Source: DASXRC01 sp036506495
GTDB lineage: Bacteria > Actinomycetota > Actinomycetes > Mycobacteriales > Micromonosporaceae
NCBI GenBank assembly: GCA_036506495.1
Contig: DASXRQ010000145.1
Span: 1-64,000 of the forward strand
Direction of reading: 5' to 3'
DNA: 64,000 nucleotides
Below the pieces are notes generated by a model that searched no databases, was not told the DNA's origin, and saw only the letters and a program-made list of their open reading frames with translations. Every line of letters starts with the position of its first letter. Within the stretch, counting starts at the first letter, position 1. The position numbers and the translations under genes are program-made. Shown in pieces: positions 15,934 to 24,938 of this stretch.

Positions 15934-17253
15934 TCATCCGTTCGGCCACGCCTCCGCGCGACCTTTCGGCAACAGTTCGCGCCGGATCACGTTCTCGTCG
16001 CGACCCGGCCCGACTCCGACCACGCTGACCGGCGCACCACACAGTTCCTCGATCCGCTCGACGTACCGGCGCGCGTTGGTCGGCAGATCCTCCTCCAAGC
16101 GCGCCTTGGAGATGTCCTCCCACCAGCCGTCCAGCTCCTCGTAAACCGGGCGGGCGTGGTGGAACGCGGTCTGCGTGAGCGGCATGTCGTCGGTCCGCTC
16201 GCCGTCGATCTCGTAGCCCACGCAGATGGGCACCTTGTCCATGCCGGACAGCACGTCGAGCTTGGTGACGACCAGGTCCGTGATGCCGTTCAGCCGGACG
16301 GCGTACCGGCCGACGACCGCGTCGAACCAGCCGCACCGGCGCTCCCGCCCGGTCGTCGTGCCGTACTCCGCGCCGGTCTTGCGCAGGTGCTCGCCGTGCT
16401 CGTCGAACAGCTCGGTCGGAAACGGACCGGAACCCACCCGGGTGGTGTACGCCTTGGTCACGCCGATCACCTTTGTGATCCGGGTGGGCGGAATGCCGGT
16501 GCCCACGCAGGCGCCGCCGGATGTCGGGTTCGACGACGTCACGAACGGATACGTGCCGTGGTCCAGATCGAGCATCGTGGCCTGTGCGCCCTCCATCAAC
16601 ACGGCGTCGCCCCGCTCCAACGCCCGCCACAGCACCGCACGCGTGTCGGCGATGTACGGACGCAGCCGTTCCGCGTACGCCAGGTACTCCTCGACCACGA
16701 CGTTGGGGTCGATGGCCTTGCGGTTGTAGACCTTGAACAGCATCTGGTTCTTCTCCCGCAACACCAGTTCGAGCTTCTGGCGCAGGATGCCGGGGTCGAG
16801 CAGGTCCTGGACCCGAATGCCCATCCGGGCCACCTTGTCGCCGTAGGCCGGCCCAATGCCCCGGCCGGTCGTGCCGATCCGCGACGGGCCGAGGTACCGC
16901 TCGACGACGCGGTCCAGTGCCCGGTGGTGCGGCATGATCAGGTGGGCGTCGGCAGAGATCAGGAGGCGGGACACGTCGACGCCCCGGTCGGTCAGTCCGT
17001 CGATCTCCGCGATCAGTACCTTCGGGTCGACAACGACGCCGTTGCCAATGACGATCTTCGCGGACGGCGAGAGGGCGCCGGACGGCATGAGGTGAAGAGC
17101 GTACTTCTGACCGTCCGGAGTGATCACGGTGTGGCCGGCGTTGTTGCCGCCTGAGTACCGCACAACGTAGTCGACGCTGCCGCCGAGCAGGTCGGTAACC
17201 TTGCCCTTGCCCTCGTCGCCCCACTGCGCCCCGATGAGCACGATCGCTGGCAT
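15934..17253 (-). CDS. purA: adenylosuccinate synthetase
   Basis: A 439-residue GTP-dependent enzyme that joins IMP and aspartate, the first committed step to AMP. The GTP-binding motif GDEGKGK is at 12-18 with catalytic D13; H41 lies in GGNNAGHT. TTGRGIGPAYGDK and SNPTSGGACVGTG are family motifs, and NKLD-type guanine recognition (VTKLDVLSG) lies in the C-terminal third. ATG 17253 follows CCAGGAGGCG, a strong ribosome-binding site. It diverges from the kinase-like gene to its right. Confidence 0.97.
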   Translation of the reverse strand: MPAIVLIGAQWGDEGKGKVTDLLGGSVDYVVRYSGGNNAGHTVITPDGQKYALHLMPSGALSPSAKIVIGNGVVVDPKVLIAEIDGLTDRGVDVSRLLISADAHLIMPHHRALDRVVERYLGPSRIGTTGRGIGPAYGDKVARMGIRVQDLLDPGILRQKLELVLREKNQMLFKVYNRKAIDPNVVVEEYLAYAERLRPYIADTRAVLWRALERGDAVLMEGAQATMLDLDHGTYPFVTSSNPTSGGACVGTGIPPTRITKVIGVTKAYTTRVGSGPFPTELFDEHGEHLRKTGAEYGTTTGRERRCGWFDAVVGRYAVRLNGITDLVVTKLDVLSGMDKVPICVGYEIDGERTDDMPLTQTAFHHARPVYEELDGWWEDISKARLEEDLPTNARRYVERIEELCGAPVSVVGVGPGRDENVIRRELLPKGRAEAWPNG

Positions 17254-17374
17254 GTCAACCCGCCTCCTGGGGCTCGGGTGCAGGTGGCGACGCATATCGA
17301 GCCCGAGGTGTCAGGCTAACAACAGTTGGCCGCCCGGAATCCGCGGCGGCAGTCATCGGCGGGAGGCGCAACCG

Positions 17375-18295
17375 GTGTACGACGTGGTGGTACTCACCTT
17401 GAGTGATGGCGAAACAGCGCCCGCCGGACCGCGCATACCGGTGCTCGCGTGCGCGGAGGCGCTCACGGCCGCCGGCGCCCGGGTGGAGACGGTGACCGCC
17501 GGCTCGGACGAGTCGATTGACGACATAATCGCGCGACTCGACGGCCCGCCCCGGGCCGACGGACTCCCGTGGCCCGACGCCGACGGCAAGACCAGGCTCG
17601 TGGTCGCGACCGCCGTTGACGGCCAGCTGCGCGCCGTCGTGCGCAGGCTCGTCCGGCGGTACGCGCCGCCGCCGAGTCGCCGGCCCGGGGAGCTGCCACC
17701 GCACCGGACGATGCCCGACCTGCCGCCCGTGGGCGTACTTCCATTGGACCCGGCGGGCGGGGCGGCGGCGGGCGACCTGGCCGCACAGCTCGCGCTGCCA
17801 CGGGGACCCGCGGCCGTCGCCGCCTCGGTGCTCGGTGGTCGCGTCCGCCGCCTGGACCTCCTCCGCAACGACGGCGGCTCGGTCACCCTCGACGGCGTCC
17901 TGCTCGGTGGCGAGGACGACGCGGGCCGCCCGGCGGCCTGGCGGGGCCGGGTCGAGGTGGACGACGCCGTGCTTTCCGACGGCGAGGACCCGCTGCTCGC
18001 GTGCGTCGTCGCGAACGCCCGCGGGTACGCGTCGCTCGACGAGCTGCCGCTGACCCCGGCGGCAGATCCGACGGACGGCGTGGTCGAGGTCGCGGTCGCC
18101 GTTCCAGTGGTCACCCGCTCGCTGCTGCGAACGCCTCGGGTTCGCGTCGAGGTCCGGCGCGCCCGCGGCCGCGCCGCCGCGGTGACGCCCCGGGAGGCCG
18201 AGGTTCCGTATGTCGACGACGGTGTGTCGGGGTCGCTCGGCCGCAAGCGGTCCTGGTGGACCGAGCCGGGCGCCTGGGCGGTCTACGTACCGTAA
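17375..18295 (+). CDS. degenerate diacylglycerol-kinase-like protein
   Basis: A 306-residue protein whose second half follows the layout of the DAGK/LCB5 C-terminal domain: GVLPLDPAGG (about 126-135), then ALPRGPAAVAASVLGGRVRRLDLLRNDG. In working lipid kinases the first segment reads GVLPLGTGND and binds ATP; here those residues are replaced by Asp-Pro-Ala-Gly-Gly, and the N-terminal GGDGT loop is not seen. Catalysis is therefore doubtful. GTG 17375 follows GGGAGG at 17361. It is divergent from purA. Alternative: a lipid-binding or regulatory relative of the kinase. Confidence 0.7.
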   Translation: MYDVVVLTLSDGETAPAGPRIPVLACAEALTAAGARVETVTAGSDESIDDIIARLDGPPRADGLPWPDADGKTRLVVATAVDGQLRAVVRRLVRRYAPPPSRRPGELPPHRTMPDLPPVGVLPLDPAGGAAAGDLAAQLALPRGPAAVAASVLGGRVRRLDLLRNDGGSVTLDGVLLGGEDDAGRPAAWRGRVEVDDAVLSDGEDPLLACVVANARGYASLDELPLTPAADPTDGVVEVAVAVPVVTRSLLRTPRVRVEVRRARGRAAAVTPREAEVPYVDDGVSGSLGRKRSWWTEPGAWAVYVP

Positions 18296-18480
18296 CCGCC
18301 CCCGTTCCACCCGCCGACTCCGCGCGCCCGACGCCGTCGAAGTCGCGGGCGCGTCGCCGGTGGCTGAACGGCTGAGGGATGATCACGCGAGCGGCGGGGC
18401 GCTGCCACGCGAGCGGCCGGTGTGCCGGGGGCCGGCGTCGACTACAAATAGAAGTCCGGAGCCTCCCCAGGACCCGGTAT

Positions 18481-18513
18481 GGGAGCCCGGCGGCCGCGTG
18501 CCACCGGGCTCTC
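18481..18513. terminator. strong GC hairpin
   Basis: Arms GGGAGCCCGG (18481-18490) and CCGGGCTCTC (18504-18513) pair over 10 bp around a 13-nt loop. It lies in the 267-bp gap between two rightward genes, about 185 bp after the first stop and 50 bp before the next start. It could terminate the first transcript or attenuate the second. No U-run follows. Confidence 0.45.
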
Positions 18514-18562
18514 GCTCTGTCCGGCCGTGCGGCGTTTCCGGGAGGCCGAGCAGAATTGCGGC

Positions 18563-19825
18563 GTGCCCACACCGCCGCCCGCAGATGTCATCGCGCCGCA
18601 CGATCCGACACCCGACGAAATCGAGTCGCGTGCCGAACTCGAGACCCACCTCGCTACCGGCAGTCTCGCCGGCCTCACCGTGCAGGGCCTGCGGCTCGAT
18701 CTCGACCCGGTGCCGGACCTCCGCCAGGTCGACGTGACCGACACGCTCTTCGTCGGCTGTCGATTCGCATCGGCCCGGGTTCAGGCGGATCTCGTCCGCC
18801 GAGGCGCGCACGTGGTGCCCGGGTTCATCGCGCTCCCGTTCCCGAGCCAGCCGGCGCGCCTCTACACGGGCGAGGACCTCGCCGCGGGGTTCGCCGAGCA
18901 CGGGTTCGCCGGGATGTACGACACGGTGGTCTATCACCACTTCCGGGCGCACGGGGGCGCGCTGCCCGACGTGCGCGTCGCGCTCGCGCAGCGCCTGCAC
19001 GACCACAGCATCGACAACGCGCTCGCCGGCCTGACCGGAGCGTGGCTCGCCGACAACGGTCCCGGTTCGGTGGTCGGGATCATGGGTGGACACGCCGTGG
19101 AACGCGGAACACCGACCTACCGGCTCGCCGCGACGTTGGGCTGGGAGCTCAGCCGCGCCGGCCGGCTCGTCGTTACCGGCGGTGGGCCCGGCGTCATGGA
19201 GGCGGCCAACCTCGGGGCGTACCTGTCGACCCGGCCGGCGCGTGACGTGGTCGCCGCCGTCGATGCGTTGGCGAGCGCGCCGGACTTCCGCGACCACGAC
19301 CCGTACACCGCCGCGGCGTTGAAGGTCCGCGCACGGTACGCCCCGATCGCCGCCGATGGCGAGCCGGTCGGGTGGGCACGGCGTGGCGGGTTGGCCATAC
19401 CCAGCTGGTTGTACGGCCATGAGCCGGCGAACCTGTTCGCCGCCCAAGTGGCCAAGTACTTCTCGAATGCGATCCGCGAGGATACGATCCTGCGGCTCGC
19501 CCGGGGCGGGATCGTGTTCGCCGCCGGCCGGGCCGGCACCGTGCAGGAGGTCTTCCAGGCCGCGACGAAGACCTTCTACAACACCGACGGGATCAGCGGG
19601 GCGTACGTCTTCCTGGACCGCGCGTTCTGGACCGAGACGTTGCCGATCGAGGCCGTGTTGCGTCCCCTGCTCGAGCTGTCTCCGGAAGGCGACCTGTCCT
19701 CGCTCATCCACCTCACCGACGACGTCGGTGAGGTGGTCGCCGTACTCACGTCGCCGGCCGGCTCCCGGCGATCGGCACGCGCTGCCAGAACCCGATCGGC
19801 AGCTCGACCTCCTGGTCGTCGGTGA
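18563..19825 (+). CDS. LOG/TIGR00730-like Rossmann-fold nucleotide-binding protein
   Basis: A 420-residue protein with a central Rossmann domain of the LOG (cytokinin riboside monophosphate hydrolase-like) superfamily. It shows GIMGGHAVERGTPTY, the nucleotide loop VTGGGPGVMEAANLGA, and GRAGTVQEVF in place of the family's GGxGTxxE. About 130 N-terminal and 100 C-terminal residues fall outside the core. GTG 18563 is chosen because upstream sequence is low-complexity; no clear ribosome-binding site exists. The last 80 nt overlap the end of the convergent gene. Nucleotide binding is likely; the substrate is not known. Confidence 0.8.
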   Translation: MPTPPPADVIAPHDPTPDEIESRAELETHLATGSLAGLTVQGLRLDLDPVPDLRQVDVTDTLFVGCRFASARVQADLVRRGAHVVPGFIALPFPSQPARLYTGEDLAAGFAEHGFAGMYDTVVYHHFRAHGGALPDVRVALAQRLHDHSIDNALAGLTGAWLADNGPGSVVGIMGGHAVERGTPTYRLAATLGWELSRAGRLVVTGGGPGVMEAANLGAYLSTRPARDVVAAVDALASAPDFRDHDPYTAAALKVRARYAPIAADGEPVGWARRGGLAIPSWLYGHEPANLFAAQVAKYFSNAIREDTILRLARGGIVFAAGRAGTVQEVFQAATKTFYNTDGISGAYVFLDRAFWTETLPIEAVLRPLLELSPEGDLSSLIHLTDDVGEVVAVLTSPAGSRRSARAARTRSAARPPGRR

Positions 19826-20288
19826 GGCCGTTCTCGTCCAGCGCGTTGAAGACCGCGAGCCGGCCGCCGTCGAACAAGAACTCGATCGCGTGCAGCACAC
19901 GCGGGCGCCAGTGCGCGGCCATCATGCGCTCAATGACGTTGACCTCCCGCAGCCGCCGCCCCGCGACCGTCCGCAACGCGGCGTGCTCGGCGGCCACCCA
20001 GTCGAGGCGCAGGCCGGTGCCGTACCAGACGAGTGGCGCCGACATGTCCACGCGATCCCAGGTGATCGCGCACTCGTCGAACTTACGATGCGTGATCTCC
20101 ACGTTCGTATCGCCGAAGCCGAGGATGACGGGACCGTCGGCGAACCAGCGGTCGGCCCCCAGGTCCCAGATGAGCCAGGCACCGTCGAGCGGACGGCCGA
20201 TGATGCAGTCGAACCGCGCGCGGTGGGCTGCCGCCAGCGCGGTCGCGCTGTGCTGCCACTGCGGCTCGTATCCTTCGATGCCGAGCAC
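19746..20288 (-). CDS. conserved hypothetical protein downstream of fbaA
   Basis: A roughly 180-residue protein rich in Trp and Asp (EGYEPQWQHSATAL, GAWLIWDLGADRWFADGP), probably alpha/beta. No family recognised. The frame is open well upstream but contains only GTA, not a usable start, near the fbaA stop; the first reasonable start is GTG 20288 and lacks a clear ribosome-binding site, so the true N-terminus is uncertain. It follows fbaA on the same strand by about 90 bp and its 3' end overlaps the LOG-like gene by 80 nt. Confidence 0.65.
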   Translation of the reverse strand: MLGIEGYEPQWQHSATALAAAHRARFDCIIGRPLDGAWLIWDLGADRWFADGPVILGFGDTNVEITHRKFDECAITWDRVDMSAPLVWYGTGLRLDWVAAEHAALRTVAGRRLREVNVIERMMAAHWRPRVLHAIEFLFDGGRLAVFNALDENGLTDDQEVELPIGFWQRVPIAGSRPAT

Positions 20289-20380
20289 GACGAAGAATCG
20301 TAGGCCGAAACTCGGGTGGGGCGGCCTCGGCGCACCGGGCGACCCGCCAACCGCCTCAACGACCCGTTCCGCACACGTGG

Positions 20381-21406
<1,026 letters not shown>

Positions 21407-21420
21407 CGTCCTGCTCCTTG

Positions 21421-21448
21421 CTATAGGTGACCGGCTATGGGTGACCGC
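21421..21448. repeat. 14-bp direct repeat upstream of fbaA
   Basis: CTATAGGTGACCGG (21421-21434) is followed directly by CTATGGGTGACCGC (21435-21448), 12 of 14 identical. It sits 15 bp upstream of the fbaA start, in the likely 5' leader or promoter. Confidence 0.55.
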
Positions 21449-21520
21449 CTACGGCGGACCGCGCTGTCCTCCGTTCGGCAGTATCGCGCAGTCCGCCGGC
21501 GCGTCCGACGGCGACCCGAC

Positions 21521-21919
21521 TCAGGCCTCCTCGCCGGCCTCGCGGCCGCGCCGCTCGGGGATGATCAAGCTGAGCAGCCAACTGACGACCGCCATCACGA
21601 TCGCGCCCCAGAACGCCGGCCAGAAGCCGTCGACGTTGAACGGCAGGTCGAGCTTGTCGGCGACCCACTCGGTGAGCAGGAACAACAGCGCGTTCACGAC
21701 GAGCGCGAACAGCCCGAGCGTCAGGATGTAGAAGACGCACCCGACCACATGGATGATCGGCTTGAGCACCGCGTTCACGATGCCGAAGATCAATGCCACC
21801 GCCAGCACGGTCAGGACATCGGACGTCGTGGACTTACCCGTCACGTCGATGCCCGGGACCACGAGCGTGGTTATCCACAGCGCTATCGCGTTGACCACGA
21901 TTCTGATCAGAAATCCCAC
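21521..21919 (-). CDS. phage holin family (4-TMS) membrane protein
   Basis: A 132-residue protein with four predicted transmembrane segments: residues 2-24 (FLIRIVVNAIALWITTLVV), about 36-58, 62-86 and 95-120. This is the PF04020-type 'phage holin' family that is common on bacterial chromosomes and is not phage-linked there. Motifs such as GIVNAVLKPII and FNVDGFWPAFWGAIVM are typical. The C-terminus is charged and cytoplasmic. Role unknown. It follows fbaA's region on the same strand. Confidence 0.88.
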   Translation of the reverse strand: MGFLIRIVVNAIALWITTLVVPGIDVTGKSTTSDVLTVLAVALIFGIVNAVLKPIIHVVGCVFYILTLGLFALVVNALLFLLTEWVADKLDLPFNVDGFWPAFWGAIVMAVVSWLLSLIIPERRGREAGEEA

Positions 21920-22062
21920 GGCCTCATGGTGGCATCCGAACGCACGCGACGGCAGGAAACAGACCCCGTGTCGCCGCCGTATCGATCGCCGGACGGTCGT
22001 GCGGACACCGCCCCGGCCCCGTACCGTGAAATGCGAAGGCCGTCGACCGGGAGGAGGCGACG

Positions 22063-22272
22063 ATGACCGAGCCCGACGAGGACCGCGCGCCCGGCCACCA
22101 CCTCGGGGCCGACGAGCGGGACATCGAAGCGCCGGACGCGGACGCCGTCGAGCAGGCCATCCCCGCCAATCCGGCCGACGAGCCGGCCGAGGTGCACCGC
22201 GGCCTCGAGGTCGGCGAGTGGGACGCGGTCGAGCAGGCGTACGTGGTCGACCTGGACGACGACTACCGCTGA
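22063..22272 (+). CDS. small acidic hypothetical protein
   Basis: A 69-residue, strongly acidic protein (MTEPDEDRAPGHHLGADERD..., ending VVDLDDDYR), probably disordered with a short helical middle. No family recognised. The start is well supported by GGGAGGAGG 8-16 nt before the ATG. It lies alone on the plus strand between the holin-like gene and the leftward memo gene, whose 3' end is 28 bp away. Likely a real small cytoplasmic protein. Confidence 0.7.
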   Translation: MTEPDEDRAPGHHLGADERDIEAPDADAVEQAIPANPADEPAEVHRGLEVGEWDAVEQAYVVDLDDDYR

Positions 22273-22300
22273 CCGAGTGCCGCGGCCCGGCCAGGCGGTT

Positions 22301-23128
22301 TCAGGCGGAGGCCGGATGGAACGCGAACGCCGAGTAGCCGACGACTCGCGTCGGATCACCGGCGGTGTCCGCGGACGTGGACAGGTCTAGCAGCGTCGGG
22401 CGAAGTTCCATCTGCCGCGCCCACAACAGGAGCCCGCGCAGCGCGAACACGCCGCACGCGTCGCGTACGCCGATCCGATCCGGCGCGAGGTCGAGCACGG
22501 CCTGGGCCGTTCGCTGGTCCTGCCTCCGCGCGGTCGGGTCGTCCAGGTAGTGCGACAGGTCGGTGCTGCACAGGACGACCGTGTCGCGGTCCGCCACCGC
22601 GGCGAGCGTGACCGCGACATCGTCCACTGAGGATGGACCGACCGCGATCGGCAGGACCGGTACGCCCGCGGGCAGGACGCGCTGCAGGAACGGCAGCTGC
22701 ACCTCGAGGGAGTGCTCCGGGGCGTGCGGTCGGTCATCGACGGTGACGTGCCCGTCGCGCTCCAGCCGGTCGACGAGGGAGACGTCGACCGGCACCTCGC
22801 CCAGCGGCGTACGCCACACGGCGGCGGCGGGCACCGCGCAGCCGGACAGCTCCACATAGTGTGCCGGGCCGATCAGCACGACCCGCCGCACCCGGTCGGC
22901 CTGGGCGCGCAACCGCCCGTACGCGTGAGCGGCGGTGGGCCCGGAGAACTGGTAGCCGGCATGCGGCACGACGTACGCCATCGCGGCGGTCTCGTGCGCG
23001 GGAGTCTCGACCTCGCCAACCAGACGGTCGACGAGTCCGGTCAGCACACCCGCGTCGGCCGGATAGAACCTGCCGGCCACCGCCGGCGCCCGTACGCCGC
23101 GGCCGGACGACCGCGGGACGTCACGCAC
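22301..23128 (-). CDS. amrB: AmmeMemoRadiSam system protein B (Memo family)
   Basis: A 275-residue Memo-like protein, related in fold to class III extradiol dioxygenases. Family features are RAPAVAGRFYPAD near the start, VVPHAGYQFSGPTAAHAYG with the metal-site His, LIGPAHY, EHSLEVQLPFLQ and CSTDLSHY. It is encoded 66 bp downstream of the radical SAM gene on the same strand; this pairing defines the system. The biochemical reaction is not established. The AMMECR1 partner is not in the window. Confidence 0.93.
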   Translation of the reverse strand: MRDVPRSSGRGVRAPAVAGRFYPADAGVLTGLVDRLVGEVETPAHETAAMAYVVPHAGYQFSGPTAAHAYGRLRAQADRVRRVVLIGPAHYVELSGCAVPAAAVWRTPLGEVPVDVSLVDRLERDGHVTVDDRPHAPEHSLEVQLPFLQRVLPAGVPVLPIAVGPSSVDDVAVTLAAVADRDTVVLCSTDLSHYLDDPTARRQDQRTAQAVLDLAPDRIGVRDACGVFALRGLLLWARQMELRPTLLDLSTSADTAGDPTRVVGYSAFAFHPASA

Positions 23129-23194
23129 GATGACCGGTGTACCACACCCGGTGCCGGTTGTCTGCGACCCGCGCGGGCTCGCCCTCGCGCGTAC

Positions 23195-24361
23195 CTACGA
23201 CGCGACCGGCGCCCGGCGGTCGTGCTCGCCCGCGCCGGGTGGGGCCGGGTCGAGCAGGCGCACGGGCATCCGGCGCCGTCCCCAGTCGCCGAGCGGACCC
23301 GAGTACACGCCCGGCAGCGCCGTGCCGCACCGCTCGCAGGCGCCCGTATCCGTGAGCCGGTAGTCGACGATGTCGTACCAGTCGCGCACAACGACCGGCC
23401 GGTCGCAGCCCGGGCATCGGGTGGTCCCGCCGTCGGGGTCGTGTACGTTGCCGGTGTAGACGTAGCGCAGGCCGTGCGCGAGCGCGATCCGCCGGGCCCG
23501 GCGGAGGGTGGCCGGCGGTGTCGGCGGCACGTCCCGCATCTTGAAGTCGGGGTGGAACGCCGAGAAGTGCAGCGGCACGTCCGGCCCGAGGTGTTCGAGC
23601 AGCCAGTCGCACTCTTCGGCGATCTCACCGTCGGAGTCGTTGTGACCCGGAATCAACAGCGTCGTGATCTCGAACCAGACGTCGGTCTCGTGCCGCAAGT
23701 ACTCCAGCGTGTCGAGCACGGCCGGCAGCCGGGAAAAGGTGATCTTCTCGTAGAACGCCTCGGTGAACGCCTTGAGATCGATGTTCGCCGCGTCCATGTG
23801 CCGGTAGAACTCCACCCGCGGCGCCGCGTTGATGTACCCGGCCGACACCGCGATCGCGTTGATGCCGCGCTCGTGGCAGGCGTCGGCGACATCCATGGCG
23901 TACTCCATGAAAATCACCGGGTCGTTGTAGGTGAACGCCACCGATCGGCAGCCGAGTCGCTGCGCCGCCTCCGCGAGCGCGTCCGGGGACGCCGCGGCCG
24001 AGAGCGTGTCGATCTCGCGGGATTTTGAGATGTCCCAGTTCTGGCAGAACCGGCAGGCGAGGTTGCAGCCGGCGGTGCCGAACGACAGCACCGACGAACC
24101 GGGCAGGAAGTGGTTCAGCGGCTTCTTCTCGACCGGGTCCACGCAGAAACCCGAGGAGCGACCGTACGTGGCGAGGACGATCTGATCGTCGATCCGGCCG
24201 CGGACGAAGCACAGCCCCCGCTGACCCTCCCGGAGCTTGCACGCGCGCGGACACACGTCGCACTGGACCCGCCCATCCGCCAGGGTGTGCCAGTGCGCGG
24301 TGGGAACGGTGTACGAGTCGGCCAGGCTCAAGGCGTCCGGCGCGACCGCCTGATCGGTCAT
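23195..24361 (-). CDS. amrS: AmmeMemoRadiSam system radical SAM enzyme
   Basis: A 388-residue radical SAM protein. An N-terminal Cys cluster (C34, C37, C41, C51 in CDVCPRAC...GLC) may hold an extra metal site. The [4Fe-4S]-SAM motif is C99-N-L-A-C103-R-F-C106, followed by QNWDIS. Later motifs FTYNDPVIFMEYA and HFSAFHPD are typical of the family. Two CxxC pairs near the C-terminus (CPGC, CERC) resemble a zinc ribbon. The ATG at 24361 is the first in-frame start after the divergent sigma-factor promoter. It is paired with the Memo gene; the modified substrate is unknown. Confidence 0.93.
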   Translation of the reverse strand: MTDQAVAPDALSLADSYTVPTAHWHTLADGRVQCDVCPRACKLREGQRGLCFVRGRIDDQIVLATYGRSSGFCVDPVEKKPLNHFLPGSSVLSFGTAGCNLACRFCQNWDISKSREIDTLSAAASPDALAEAAQRLGCRSVAFTYNDPVIFMEYAMDVADACHERGINAIAVSAGYINAAPRVEFYRHMDAANIDLKAFTEAFYEKITFSRLPAVLDTLEYLRHETDVWFEITTLLIPGHNDSDGEIAEECDWLLEHLGPDVPLHFSAFHPDFKMRDVPPTPPATLRRARRIALAHGLRYVYTGNVHDPDGGTTRCPGCDRPVVVRDWYDIVDYRLTDTGACERCGTALPGVYSGPLGDWGRRRMPVRLLDPAPPGAGEHDRRAPVAS

Positions 24362-24434
24362 GGGCCACCGCCTCCTTCCGTCCACGCTACCCCGGCCAGG
24401 ACAACCTTTCGCGCCCGAGCGGGGTCCTAGGGAC

Positions 24435-24938
24435 ATGGCCACCTGGCAGGCCCCGCCGTCGTTCGCGGAGTACGTGCGGGACCGGCACGTCGAGCTGCTC
24501 CGGTTCGCACACGCACTGACGGGCGACCGGCACCTCGCCGACGACCTGGTTCAGGACGCGCTGGAGCGCACCGGGATGCGATGGGACCGGATCCGGCGCC
24601 AGGAGGACCCCGAGGGATATCTGAGACGGATCATCGTCAACCGGCACCTGAGCCGGTGGCGCTCTCTGCGCCGGGAGCGGCTGGTCGCCGAGCCGCCGGA
24701 GCGGGCGTACGCCGACGCCGAGCCGCGCGACCAGGTCCTCTGGCGCCTCCTCGGCACCTTGCCGCGGCGCCAGCGGGCGGTGCTGGTGCTCCGGTTCTAC
24801 GAAGACCTCAGCGAGGCGCAGGTCGCGGTCATACTCGGTTGCTCGGTCGGCGCGGTCAAGAGCTACGGATCGCGGGGGATGGCGCGTCTGCGGGCCACGA
24901 TGGCGGAGCCGCGCGTGGTCAGGGACGGTGCCCGGTGA
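24435..24938 (+). CDS. SigE-family ECF RNA polymerase sigma factor
   Basis: A 167-residue group 4 sigma factor. Region 2 (about 10-75) includes ELLRFAHALTGDRHLADDLVQDAL and region 4 (about 105-155) has LPRRQRAVLVLRFYEDLSEAQVAVIL plus the recognition helix GCSVGAVKSYGSRGMARL. This is the SigE-70 subgroup that is numerous in actinomycetes. The start at ATG 24435 follows a GGGA. Its TGA overlaps the GTG of the next gene by 4 nt, so the two are co-translated and the downstream membrane protein may be its regulator. Confidence 0.93.
   Translation: MATWQAPPSFAEYVRDRHVELLRFAHALTGDRHLADDLVQDALERTGMRWDRIRRQEDPEGYLRRIIVNRHLSRWRSLRRERLVAEPPERAYADAEPRDQVLWRLLGTLPRRQRAVLVLRFYEDLSEAQVAVILGCSVGAVKSYGSRGMARLRATMAEPRVVRDGAR

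Noticed and set aside
21521..21919. Holin family match as evidence for a prophage
   Set aside because: This four-segment family is widespread on bacterial chromosomes, and no phage genes are nearby.
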